Assembly: GCA_041394905.1 (NCBI GenBank)
Contig: JAWKHJ010000003.1
Coordinates: 124,001 to 188,000, forward strand
Length of the DNA: 64,000 nucleotides
Direction of reading: 5' to 3'
Source of the DNA: RI-231 sp041394905
GTDB taxonomy: Bacteria; Acidobacteriota; Terriglobia; Bryobacterales; UBA6623
The position numbers were made by a program, and so were the translations under genes. This document shows positions 1 to 9,672 of this stretch, piece after piece. Under the pieces are notes generated by a model. That model did not search any database. It worked only from the letters and a program-made list of their open reading frames with translations, and was not told where the DNA came from. Every line of letters begins with the position of its first letter. Position 1 is the first letter of the stretch.

Positions 1-1519
1 CCGTATCTTCGGGAATCACGTAGTTGATTTGCCCCGGCGACACAAAGTGGATCTGCGCAGGCCGGACCACGCTCATGTCGTCAGCTACTTCGATCGAGAC
101 GCCGTCGAGCGTCGTCGGCCGGGGAGTCTCGCTCGCGACCGCAACGCCGTCACTGAGCCCGGCGCCGAAGCCGGCCGCGATTTGCCCCGGAGCCAGCGGA
201 ACGCCGCCTTGGAAGGTCGCCGACGAGACGCTGGTCAGCGTCCCCGGCGTCTCCGCGCTCACGGAGTTCATCGCAAACATGATTGGGTTTTGCGGCCAAG
301 TGGAGTTGTCCTGGCAGCCTGCTGCGCAGCTCTCGATCAACAACACGACCTTGTCCTCGGAAGACACTGTCGACTCGAGCCACTGCGCATGCACGCGGCT
401 GCCAATCACGTCCTCGGGGTCCGAGGCGATCAGGTAAATCAGGTGCGGCTCGTCCCACTGGCCGTTCTCGTAGATCGCTTCGTAGACGCCTTGCGGGAAG
501 CGGATCTGCGCAAACAGATGGAGGCGTCCGTGCGAGTCGAAGAAGGCGCTATCGGTTCCAGCGGCGCCCTCGAGATTGCCGAGCACCTCTTGCGGAGCGG
601 TCCAGCTCGCGCCGTAGTCGCGCGAGACCAAGTGGCGGCGCCCGACGCCCGAGGCGTGGCCGCCGGCGTAGATGATGTGGGCTTCGGAACCGCGCGAGAT
701 GACTTCGGGAACCGCCAACCGGATCGAATCCGGGTTCGTTGGCGAAACCTCGTCCACGATGGCGGGCGCAGTCCAGGTCAGCCCTCCATCGATCGAGCGA
801 GAACGCTTGATCGTGCGTACTTGGTACCCGTTCGGGGACACGTAGGTCCAGGCGGCATGGATCGCGGTCGAACCGTCGTAGTCGGCGTCCATGCTGTGGA
901 CATCCCAACCAGAGGGCACGGCGCCGTCGATCACCACGGGGCTCGACCAGGTCGCGCCGCCGTCGGTCGAGCGCACCGAGTAAACACCGTACTTGCCGCC
1001 AGGCGTGGCGACGAACACGATGACCAGCCCGCCTTTCACGTCGACCATCAACTTGCTCTGCTCGGCTTGCACCGGAATGCGGACGGCTTCGCTCCAGGCC
1101 GATGGGCTCAGGGCGCGGTCGACCGCCACTTGGCGGTACATGATCGCGCCCGGCTTGCCGTGCCAGATCAGGTGGATCACGTCCTGGGAGTCGATCACGG
1201 CGTCGACCGCGCTCAACGAACCGGCGAAGGCGTTCTCAAAGTTTTCCACCGCCACCGAGTGCGTAAATGTCTTGCCGCCGAAGCGCGCGTAGCGCAGCTG
1301 CAGCACGCCCTCGAACAGCCGATCCTCGACCCAGAACAGGTGCGAGCGATCACGGCTGTCGATGGTGATCGAGCGGTCGCGCACGCTGCCGTCGAGCGAG
1401 GACATACGCTCGGGCCCGTTCCACAACGGGTCGAGAGTCTGCGCCGGCAAGCCCGCCACGAGGGCGAACAAAACGGCGACGGCGCTGCAAATGCGAATCA
1501 TCGGTATCAAAGCTCTCAT
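1..1519 (-). CDS. Secreted BNR-repeat protein with Solibacter-type C-terminal domain (3' end cut by window)
   Basis: The frame is open on the minus strand from an ATG at 1519 to the window edge, about 506 codons with no frameshift. The N-terminus is a signal peptide (MRALIPMIRICSAVAVLF, cleavage near GLPAQ). The middle holds at least three Asp-box/BNR motifs (STDGGATW near residue 183, SIDGGLTW near 241, RDYGASW near 303), the signature of sialidase-like beta-propellers. The last part (from about residue 415) contains PTTLDGVSIEV and FVSPGQINYVIPEDT, matching the Solibacter C-terminal domain (TIGR03437-like). It begins 11 bases after the stop of a paralogue with the same order of domains. Sialidase activity is not shown: Asp boxes also occur in non-enzymatic propellers. 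Role inferred: exported glycan-binding or glycan-cleaving protein made with the polysaccharide operon. Confidence 0.8.
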   Translation of the reverse strand, partial: MRALIPMIRICSAVAVLFALVAGLPAQTLDPLWNGPERMSSLDGSVRDRSITIDSRDRSHLFWVEDRLFEGVLQLRYARFGGKTFTHSVAVENFENAFAGSLSAVDAVIDSQDVIHLIWHGKPGAIMYRQVAVDRALSPSAWSEAVRIPVQAEQSKLMVDVKGGLVIVFVATPGGKYGVYSVRSTDGGATWSSPVVIDGAVPSGWDVHSMDADYDGSTAIHAAWTYVSPNGYQVRTIKRSRSIDGGLTWTAPAIVDEVSPTNPDSIRLAVPEVISRGSEAHIIYAGGHASGVGRRHLVSRDYGASWTAPQEVLGNLEGAAGTDSAFFDSHGRLHLFAQIRFPQGVYEAIYENGQWDEPHLIYLIASDPEDVIGSRVHAQWLESTVSSEDKVVLLIESCAAGCQDNSTWPQNPIMFAMNSVSAETPGTLTSVSSATFQGGVPLAPGQIAAGFGAGLSDGVAVASETPRPTTLDGVSIEVADDMSVVRPAQIHFVSPGQINYVIPEDT

Positions 1520-1530
1520 CGGCCTCGGAG

Positions 1531-3548
1531 CTACTCGCGATCCCGCGTACGGAAGATCGTGCGGTTGGCTTCCTTGCCGTCCACGAAGATCTGGATGTCC
1601 CACTCCGCGCCGACTGACAGCAGCTCCGGCAGCGGGCCGAGGTTGATTTGGTCCAGGCCCTGGTACTGACCTTGCGGACCTGCCGAAAGAACCGGCGTGT
1701 CGGCGTCGCCGATCTTCGCGGTCACGCCGTGGCGGTTGTTGCGAATGCCGGTGCCGTAAAGAGAGAGATACAGTTGGCCCTTGGCCGGGTCGAAGTCGAT
1801 TGGCAAGGGCTGGCCCGTCGCGGGATCGAAGATAAATCCGCTCGTCCGTGTGCCGTCTTCGGCGACGAACAGCCAAGTCGCCGCCGCCACGCCTGTTCCC
1901 TGCCCGTTGTAAGTGAAGATCGCCGGCGAGATGTCGGACGAGATGAAGCGACCGCCGGCCATGATCTTGTCGTCGCGATACACACGCAGCCGCGACTGTC
2001 CCGGGGCCGTATCTTGCGGGATCACGAAGTTGATCTGCTGAGGCGAGACAAACTGCAAACCAGCAGCGCGCTTCTGGCCCAGAATGTCGAGCACGTCGAT
2101 GCGCACTCCGTCGAGCGTAGTCGGCAGCGGCTCTTGGCTGGCGAGCGTGATGCTCTGGCTGAAACCCGGCGCGAACGCGGCGGCGATCGAGCCCTTGGCC
2201 ACCGGCTGCCCGGCCGTGAAAGTCGCCGACGAAACCGTGGTCACTTCCGGCAGTTCGTCGAGTGGCGCGATGGTGTGCATGCCGAACGTGATCGGGTTCT
2301 GCGGCCAAGTCGAGTTGTCGATGCAACCTGCCGCGCAGCTCTCGATCAGCATCGTGAGGCGGTCCTCTTGGTCGAGCGTTGCCTCGAACCATTGCGCGTG
2401 GACGCGGTCGCCGATTACGTCGAGGTCGTCAGTGGCGATCAGATACTGAGCTCCGGCGCGGTCCAGCGAAGCCGGTCCACATGGTGTGGCAGATGCCTGC
2501 GGAAAGCGGATCTGGGCAAGCAGGTGGAAGCGGCCCTTGGAGTCGAGCACCAGCGAATCCGTGCCAGCCGCGCCTTCGAGCGCACCCAACGCCTCGATCG
2601 TCTTCGGCTCCGACCAGGTCACGCTGTTATCGGTCGAGTAGGAGTGGCGGCGGCGAATGCCCAACCTGCCGCCTCCGGCGTAGGTGATATGGACGTTTTG
2701 CCGTCCGTCTTGATCTCGGGGATCGCCAAGCGGATGAACTCGCGATTGTCTCCCGGCGCGGCGCTCAGCCAGGCTGTCGAGCGCGACCGGGTTGGACCAG
2801 CTCTTGCCGCCGTCGTCGGAGTAGGCGGTCTTGAGCTCGACGACGGTGCAGGTCGTGGGATCGAGGTAATTCCAAACCACATGCAGGCGCTTCGGAGCTG
2901 TCGTAGTCGGCTTCGACGTCGCGGACGATCCAACTCCTTCAGGTGAGCTCCGGATCGACGCGCAGCTTATCCGACCAGGTGTCGCCGTTGTCGGTCGAAC
3001 GGATGGCGTACAACCCTGGCGGGAAGCCGTTCTCCTCGTCCGGAGAGTCGGAGAAGAGCAGCACCATGGCCCCTTGAACGTCTGTCACTAAGCGCAGCTC
3101 GAGCACCTTGTGCGGAATGTCGATCCACCACTCCATGCGCTCGGCGTCGAACTTGCTCGTCGGCGTTCACGCGGCGGTGATAAATCGGCTCGACTGAGCC
3201 GGTGTAGACCATTTGCAGCGTGTTGACTGAACACTGATGTCGAGTTTGACGATCGCGCCGAAGCGAACTCGGTGTGTCAATGTGGTCAACCTCGACGGGC
3301 GTCGCCCACTTGGTGTCGTAGCGGCTGCAGAAGATCTTGGACGCCTTCTCATAAGAGGCGCTCTTCGATCCAGCACGCCACCGCGCGACCTTTGTTGTCC
3401 GACGCGATGGCGCGGTCGAGCACATGGCTTTCAAAGCTCGACAGCCTCCACTGGGCCTTCCTGCAGGTCGAGCACCTGCGCGCCCTGCGGCGACGGCCAA
3501 AGCCAGCGACAGGGCGGTCAGGGTCAACGCTGTACGGATCGTGGACAT
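1531..3548 (-). CDS. Secreted BNR-repeat protein with Solibacter-type C-terminal domain (frameshifted)
   Basis: Paralogue of the next gene downstream. The start is the ATG at 3548, giving a signal peptide MSTIRTALTLTALSLALAVAAG. The reading frame changes several times between about 3480 and 2900; the last 449 codons (2880 to 1531) are open. Asp boxes are visible (STDNGDTW, SDDGGKSW, STDNSVTW). The C-terminal 240 residues are the TIGR03437-like domain: PTTLDGVRIDVL, FVSPQQINFVIPQDT and LYLSLYGTGIRN. Expected length is about 672 residues. It lies 28 bases after the ABC-transporter ATPase, so it belongs to the same operon. Because conserved sequence runs on in shifted frames on both sides, the shifts are more likely sequencing errors than decay. 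Confidence 0.75.
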
Positions 3549-3576
3549 TGCAGCAACGGAGGAGGAACGAAGCCGA

Positions 3577-4860
3577 TCAAACGCGCGGCTGGACGCCTTC
3601 CGCGCCCGGCGCCAGCATGGCCGGCGAAACTGCACCGAGCCTGCTGACTGAATTCACCCGCCACTCGTGCGGCAGGGAAGACCAAGCCGCCCTCGGCGAC
3701 GTCGTGAGAGGGATGCACGACCAAGAAGGTCACCCAGGCTCACCGCGCCAGTCGCGCACCCACGCCGCGCTCTTCGAGCAGCCACACCGTCACCGAGTAG
3801 GAGTCAGGCATCAACTGCATTTCACCGAAGACAATGTCGATCTCAAACGCGCCTTCCAGGTCGGGCAGTTGCACGCCGTCCTGTTGGCTGTGCGCCGAGA
3901 AGCAGCGAACACCTCGAGGAGAAGATCGAGAAGCGCAGCAGCGCATTCCGCAGCCGGCTGGGCGCGAAGCCGCGGACCCGCAAGGTCATCGGCTCGCCGG
4001 TCTCGAAGCGGTCCTTCGGGTTGCCGTCCTCGTCGGTGCAGGATGCCTTCGACCAGCCGCGCTTGCTCGGGGTCGCTCCTGCTCGTGCTTGGCGCGGACT
4101 TGGCGCGCTCGGCGTCGGCGCGCTCACGCATGATCATCTGGTAGGCGATCACGTCGCGCGTCGAGCTGCTTCGCTCCAGGCGTCCGCGGTTGAGCAGAAT
4201 GGCGCGGTCGCAGAACGAAGACACGTAGTAGAGCGAGTGCGAGATGAACAGCACAGTGACGCCCTTGGAAACCAAGTCCGTTACGTACAGCCGACTTGGC
4301 TTGAAGCCTAGGTCGCCGACGGCGAGCACTTCGTCCACCAGCAGGATGCCCGCGCCGGTGTGCGGCGACGCCGAAGGCGAGGCGGGCGTACATGCCGTCG
4401 AGTAGCGCTTGACCGGCGTATCGAGGAAGCCGTCGAGGCCCGAAGTCGATGATCTCTTCAAAGCGCTGGCGATCTCGGCGCGGCTCATGCCCAGATCAAA
4501 GCCGTTGAGGAAGACGTTCTCCCGCCCGGTCAGGTCCGGGTGGAAGCCGGCGCCGAGCTCGATCAGCGAGCTGACGCGTCCGCTCGAACGAACCTTGCCG
4601 CTGGTCGCTTTGGTGATCCGCGAGAGCAGCTTCATCACCGTCGTCTTACCCGCGCCGTTGGGCCCGACCACGCCGACGGCCTCGCCTTGGTTGACGTCGA
4701 AGCTCACGTCGTTGAGCGCCATCAACACGGGCTGGCTGGAGCGCTTCTCTTTGGAGAGCAGCCGCTTGCCGGTCGCCGTGATCGCGTCGCGGATTCCGGA
4801 GCGGCCTTCGCCCAGCCGGTAGGCCTTCGAAACGTTCTCAAATGCAATGACTTTTTTCAT
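3577..4860 (-). CDS. wzt: Polysaccharide ABC exporter ATP-binding subunit (Wzt-like), frameshifted
   Basis: ATPase of an ABC-2 exporter that flips or exports lipid-linked polysaccharide. It starts MKKVIAFENVSKAYRL at 4860. Walker A is GPNGAGKTT near residue 87, followed by SLIELGAGFHPDLTGREN, the stretch typical of Wzt/TagH ATPases. Walker B (ILLVDEVLAVGD) is at about 4320-4350 after a frameshift. A C-terminal extension of about 180 residues resembles the Wzt carbohydrate-binding domain and, once reframed, ends with LPHEWRV and a stop at 3577. Frame changes lie near 4440, 4390, 4060, 3900, 3740 and 3680. Total length of about 428 residues is normal for Wzt. The partner permease lies 125 bases upstream. 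Confidence 0.85.
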
Positions 4861-4985
4861 CTGTGCGATGTCGTCCTGTCAGTCGGACGGACCTTCGCCG
4901 TGGCGGCGCGGACCGTCGAGGGGTTTCGGTGCAGTGAGCTCGAGGGAGGGGGGGACGCCCCGCACGTGGGGGCGGCCCAGGTTCG

Positions 4986-5864
4986 CTAGATGATGTCGGC
5001 GAATTCCGACTCGGATTTCTTGAAGAAGGGTATCCGCTGATGAGCAGCGCAACCGAAACCAGCGCCGCTTCGCGCAACGGGCTGCATCCATGCGCCGCCG
5101 CAGCACCGCTTCGCGTAGGATTCCGATCAGCCCTGCCATCGGGTTGAGCTGATAGAACGGCTTGACCTTGTCTGGAACCACGCTCATCGGGTAGATGATC
5201 GGGCTCGCGTACATCCACAACTGGATGGTCAAAGGCACCACGAAGCGCAGGTCGCGGAAGCGCACCACCAACGCCGAAACCCAGAACACGATGCCCAGGA
5301 TCAACACCGTCTGCAAAAGCAGCAGAGGCGCGACCCAGAGCAGGTTGACGGTCACGGGGATGTCGTAGAAAAGGAACAGCCCCGCGAACACGACCGTTGC
5401 GAAGAGAAAATCCACGAAGGCGACGATTACGCTCGCCAGCGGCAGGATCTCCCGTGGAAAGTAGATCTTCGAGATCAGCTGCATGTTGTTGGTCATCGAC
5501 GGCACCGAGAAGGAAATCGCGGTGGCGGAAGAAGGTCCACAGCAACAGCGCCGTGTACGAGAAGATCGATGAGCGGTACGCCATCGCTCGGCATCGGCGC
5601 GAAGTAGCTGAACACTACCGTCAACGCGAGCATCAGGCAAAGCGGTTGCAGGATGGCCCACGCGGCGCCCAAGACCGACTGCTTGTAGCGGATACGGATC
5701 TCGCGATCCGTCCACATCAGCAGCAGCTCGCGGAAGCGGTAAAGCTCCCGCAGGCCGTCGAAGACGCCGTCGTTTTCCGGCAGAGCTTCGAGCGTCTCTT
5801 GGCGCGCCGCGGCGGCGCTTGGGAATTCTACAGTGGACATGGGCGATTCGGTTTGCGAAGCCAA
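4986..5864 (-). CDS. wzm: Polysaccharide ABC exporter permease (Wzm/TagG-like), frameshifted
   Basis: Integral membrane permease of the ABC-2 family, about 292 residues. The N-terminal part contains LLLMWTDREIRIRYKQSVLGAAW and the long hydrophobic segment that follows, typical of Wzm/TagG proteins. After a shift near 5560 the frame continues with MTNNMQLISKIYFPREILPL, further membrane segments and FYQLNPMAGLIGILREAVL, the conserved C-terminal signature. A second shift near 5090 leads to the end SGYPFFKKSESEFADII and a stop at 4986. An alternative start is the ATG at 5840 (MSTVEF). The gene starts 9 bases after the radical SAM gene and precedes the cognate ATPase. Confidence 0.85.
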
Positions 5865-5873
5865 CGGTCTCTC

Positions 5874-7529
5874 TTAGCGCTGCGTCTGCATCGCAGGATC
5901 TGACGGCGGACGGAACACCCAGGTCATGTGCTCGATGCCGACGCGCAAGGCGCGCGAGAACGTCTTGGTATCGCTCATCAGCATCTTGATGTAGGTCCAT
6001 GCCGGTCCGGGACGGAAAGCCCACTCGCGGAAGGCGCGGCGCTGCCAGTAGAGCAGGTCTTCGGCGGAGAGGTTCTCGTACTCGAGCACCGTCCCCTTAT
6101 CCATATCGACCTCTTCCCAGCGCGTCCCCTTACGGAACCAGTTGTTCTTGACGACTTCGAAGAAGAACGGCGTGCCCGGATAGGGCGCGGCCACGTGGAA
6201 GATCGCCAGATCGACGGGCAGGCCCTTGGCGTAAGCGATGGTCTCTTTGATCGAGTCGACGGTCTCGCCGGGCAGGCCGATGATGAAGTAGCCCCAGTTC
6301 TTGATGCCGGCTTGCTTGGTTCATCGCAGCGCGCGCGCTTGGCCTTACTGACCTGCGCGCCTCAGGGCTTTTGAGCACCGCCTCGTTGCCGCTTTCCAGG
6401 CCCCACGAGATCATCCAGCAGCCGGCCTTGCCCATCATCTTGAGCATCTCTTCATCGACGTAGTCGACGCGGCTGTTGCAGGTCCACTTGATCTTCAGAC
6501 CTCGTCGATGATGCGCTGGCACAGGTCCATCACCTGCTCGCGGTTCACCGTGAACAGGTCCGCATACATGTGGATGTTGTGGATGCCCAGGCTCCCGAGC
6601 AGGCGCAGCTCCTGCATGATGCGGGCCGGCGAGAGCAGGCGCACCGAGTACTGATAGGTGACGTGCTTGATGCAGTAGGTGCAACCGGCGGGGCAACCGC
6701 GGCTGGTGACCAGGAAGGTGAACGGTCCCTTTCATCAGCGGCATCGTGTACTTCTTGAGCGGCAGCAACTGTACATCGGCACCGGCAGGTCGTCGAGGTT
6801 TGGCGTGAACGGACGCGTGTCGTTCATCTTGATCTGCTGCTCGCGCCACACCAGGCCTTTGACGATGCCCAGTGGATTCTCACCCCGTCGGCGACTTGCG
6901 GCGGTTCAAGGTCGGTGGTGTCGAGCAGGTTGGTCACCCACTCTGGCCGCTCGGACTCGCGTCCCTCGACCACGTCGATCAGCTCGCGGAAGGTGACCTC
7001 CGGCTCGCCGCGCAGCACGTAGTCGAGCGCCGGGAACGATTGCATCGTCTCGGTCGGCATCGGCGTCACGTGCTAAAGGCGATCGTCTTGGCGCCCAGCG
7101 CCTTGGCCAACATCACGCCATACATGTCGTTGGTCAACGTTGGCGCGGTCACCTGCGTGAGGTACCACTTGGGCGAGTGTTGGCGCAGCCGCTCCTCGAA
7201 CGTCTTCCAATCCATCTTCTCGGCCACGCAGTCGATGATCGCCACCGAGTATTGCGGCTGCAGCATGGCGCCGAGTTGCGCCAGCGAGCACTGCGGCCAA
7301 ATCATCTCTTCGCGGCTGCGGCGGCCCACACGGTGCTGGGTGCGAATCCAAACGGCGCCGTCCGGCGTCGGAGGATTCACCAGCAGAACGTCCACGGCGC
7401 TCGCGGAACGCTCGGCGGAAAGACCGCGCACGGCCGCGCCGGCGTCCGGGAAGTCTTCGCTTGCCGGAATTTCGGCGGACGCGTCCCGAGATTGTGCCGC
7501 AACTCGGGTCTGGAATTTGGGCTACTCAT
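5874..7529 (-). CDS. B12-binding domain radical SAM protein, frameshifted
   Basis: About 552 codons. The N-terminal part (VDVLLVNPPTPDGAVW, then SLAQLGAMLQPQYSVAIIDC) is a cobalamin-binding-type Rossmann domain. The radical SAM core has the cluster motif in SRGCPAGCTYC, encoded at about 6680-6710, then YADLFTVNREQVMDLCQ, CNSRVDYVDEEMLKMMGKAG and the C-terminal NLSAEDLLYWQRRA. This architecture is shared by BchE-like cyclases and class B methyltransferases, which often modify sugars, lipids or antibiotics. The preferred start is the ATG at 7529, which overlaps the upstream stop as ATGA but needs a frameshift before about 7431; a GTG at 7431 opens the conserved frame directly. Other shifts lie near 7070, 6850, 6730, 6500 and 6330. 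Substrate unknown; the operon suggests a modified sugar or lipid carrier. Confidence 0.75.
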
Positions 7530-8874
7530 AATTCTGAATTCGTTCTTTGTGTGTTGCGGGTCCGTTTAGGCCGAGGTTCGATGACCACGTGGTCGTGCGT
7601 TTCCCTGGCCACCTTGAGCGGCTTGCTCGCGAGGTCCTTCTCGAGGTCGGTCTGGCGAACGGCCAGCTTCTCGAGGGTGCGCGCCAGATCCAGCAGGTCA
7701 GCAGCTGGAAGCCGACGATGGTGAAGGCCGCTCCGCCGAGGAACCACAGCCACGAACGCGCCATGTCCCAACCGGCGCCGCCCACGAGCAGAGGCGTCGC
7801 GCCCAGGCCGGCGCCGACGACGATGCCCGCCAGACCCATCCAGCCAAAACGTGCCTCGAAGAACTGCTCGAGCTTGGAGTCGCCGAACAAGCCGCGCGAC
7901 ATCGGATGCCCGTGGAACAACGACACGAGGAAGTTGAAGGTGACGCCGAGCGAATAGATGCTCACGCCGCAGACCGCCAACACAAGCGCGGCAAACAGGG
8001 TGAAAGTCGCCAGCGGATCGAGAGTGGTGACGCCTTGGCTACGCGCGATGACCAGACCCATGCCGATCGCCGCTGCAATACCGGCAAAGCCGACCCCAAC
8101 CAAACCGAATAGCTTCGCGGGGCTGTACTGAGCGCCGTCCAAAGAATCGTCTTGAGGAAGCGCGCACGTCGCGGACCACGCTCAGCTTCGAGCGGCCTAG
8201 GCGCTCGCTGTAAGGAATCAGGATCTCGACCAGATTCAGATGCTCGTGCAGAGCGCGGGTGCTCATGACGGGCGTAAAGTTCAGCCCATCCGGCAGCGGG
8301 TAGAGCTTGCCGGATCGCCGACCGGCGGAAGACGCGCATGCCGCTGGCCGGATCGGCAGGTGCGGCTCGCGAGCAAGCTCACGATCGTCGACCAAATCAA
8401 GTTGCCCAAACGGCGCACCGCCGGCATCTCGCTCTTGGCGCCCGGGCGCGAGCCGACGACTTGACGTCTGCGTTTTGCTCGATGGCGGCCTTGCAAGGAA
8501 CGCGAAATGCTCAGGCGGATAAGTGCCGTCCGCGTCGGGAAATGCAAGCAATTCGCCGGTCGCGGCCGAAAAGCCCGTCTTGAGCGCCGCGCCATGGCCG
8601 CTGCGCTCGGCGTGCTGCTGCACCAGGCGGACGCGCCCGGCAACGAGCGTACGATTTCCGCGGTGCGGTCGACCGAACCGTCGTCGACGACCAGGATCTC
8701 GGTGTCGATCCCCATGGCGTCGAGGTCAGGTCCGGCGCTCTGAATGCGCTCGATGACTTCGGCGATGCCTCCTTCTTCGTTGAGCGCGGGGATGACGACG
8801 GATAGCGTCATGCGCTCGGTGTGTTGCCCATTTTGAGTATGAAGTGCGGAACTGCGACTGGCTTGAGTGCTCAC
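7526..8874 (-). CDS. Family 2 glycosyltransferase with C-terminal membrane segments, frameshifted
   Basis: GT-A fold glycosyltransferase resembling dolichol-phosphate mannosyltransferases, probably loading a sugar onto a polyprenyl carrier. Motifs: LSVVIPALNEEGGIAEVI at the N-terminus, VVDDGSVDRT, and PDADGTYPPE containing the DxD-like metal site. The C-terminal 200 residues hold four or so hydrophobic segments (for example LFGLVGVGFAGIAAAIGMGL and FTLFAALVLAVCGVSIYSLG). The GTG start at 8874 overlaps the acyltransferase stop by four bases (GTGA); an ATG at 8811 just before the core is the alternative. Frameshifts lie near 8650, 8480, 8330, 8140 and 7690. The end reads RTNSEL with a stop at 7526. 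Confidence 0.8.
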
Positions 8875-9645
8875 GATTGCCTCGCTGTGGTCATATGAAA
8901 GATTTCTTTGCGTTCGGCGGCCGTCGCGGACTCGCCGATCGTGCGGATGACTCTGGCCGGTACGCCGCCGACCACTGTATGAGGGGAACATCCTTCGTGA
9001 CAGCTGCGCCGGCCGCCACGACCGACCCGCGCCCGACTGTAATGCCGTCGGTGATCACCGCTCCCGATCCGATCAGACGTCGTCTTCGATGACGACGCCC
9101 TCGGCGGTAATCCCTGCTCGACGAAAGGCCGGTTGGGGTCTTGGAAAACATGGTTCACCGCGACGATCTGCACCATCGGAGACGTGGCAAAGCCCGGTCG
9201 CCGATGGTGACGCCGCCCTGACCGCGGATGACGTTCATCTCGCCGATCAGGCTGTCGCGGCCGATGCGGATGCCCGAGTGGGGCAGCCCGCGGAAGTTGT
9301 ACACGTGCAGGATCGAGCCGTGCATGACATAGGTCTTCTCGCCGATCTCGGTCCCGCCGGGAGCAAGCGTGCAGATGAAAAACGCCCTCATCCAAGTAGC
9401 AGCCGTTGCCCAGCTTGATGCGGTTGGCGAACCGCATGCGCACCTTGGCCTCGAACGCCGCCATGCCTTGCATCTTCAAGATCAGGCGATAGCGAAACCC
9501 GCACGCCGATGCCGACCAAGGTCGGGATCCAACTGCAGGCGGCCAGGATGCCCTGCTCCCACGCGTAACGGAGCGGGGAGTCGGCTTGGCGGCTCAGGTA
9601 GAGCCCGAGTCCGCCGGCGACCGAATCTGAGGGATGCGAATGCAT
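8871..9645 (-). CDS. Left-handed beta-helix acyltransferase (hexapeptide family), frameshifted
   Basis: Hexapeptide-repeat O-acyltransferase that probably acetylates a sugar of the polysaccharide. The N-terminal part (LRYAWEQGILAACSWIPTLVGIG) precedes the helix, as in colanic-acid-type acetyltransferases. The repeats are visible as RIKLGNGCYLDEGVF, IGEKTYVMHGSILHVYNF, IGRDSLIGEMNVIRG and, after further shifts, IGSGAVITDGITVGRGSVVA. The probable catalytic histidine is in VNHVFQDPNRP, and the C-terminus has the usual PARVIRTIG. Frame changes lie near 9500, 9390, 9190, 9110, 9080 and 8990. About 258 codons. It begins 27 bases after the kinase gene and its stop overlaps the glycosyltransferase start. 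Confidence 0.8.
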
Positions 9646-9672
9646 GGGACTTTGGCGCGTACCCGTCGGGGC

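Noticed and set aside
29..1669. 546-codon plus-strand open frame
   Set aside because: Arg/Asp/His-rich translation without any motif, antisense to the BNR protein whose signal peptide, Asp boxes and C-terminal domain are clear. A shadow of GC-biased codons.
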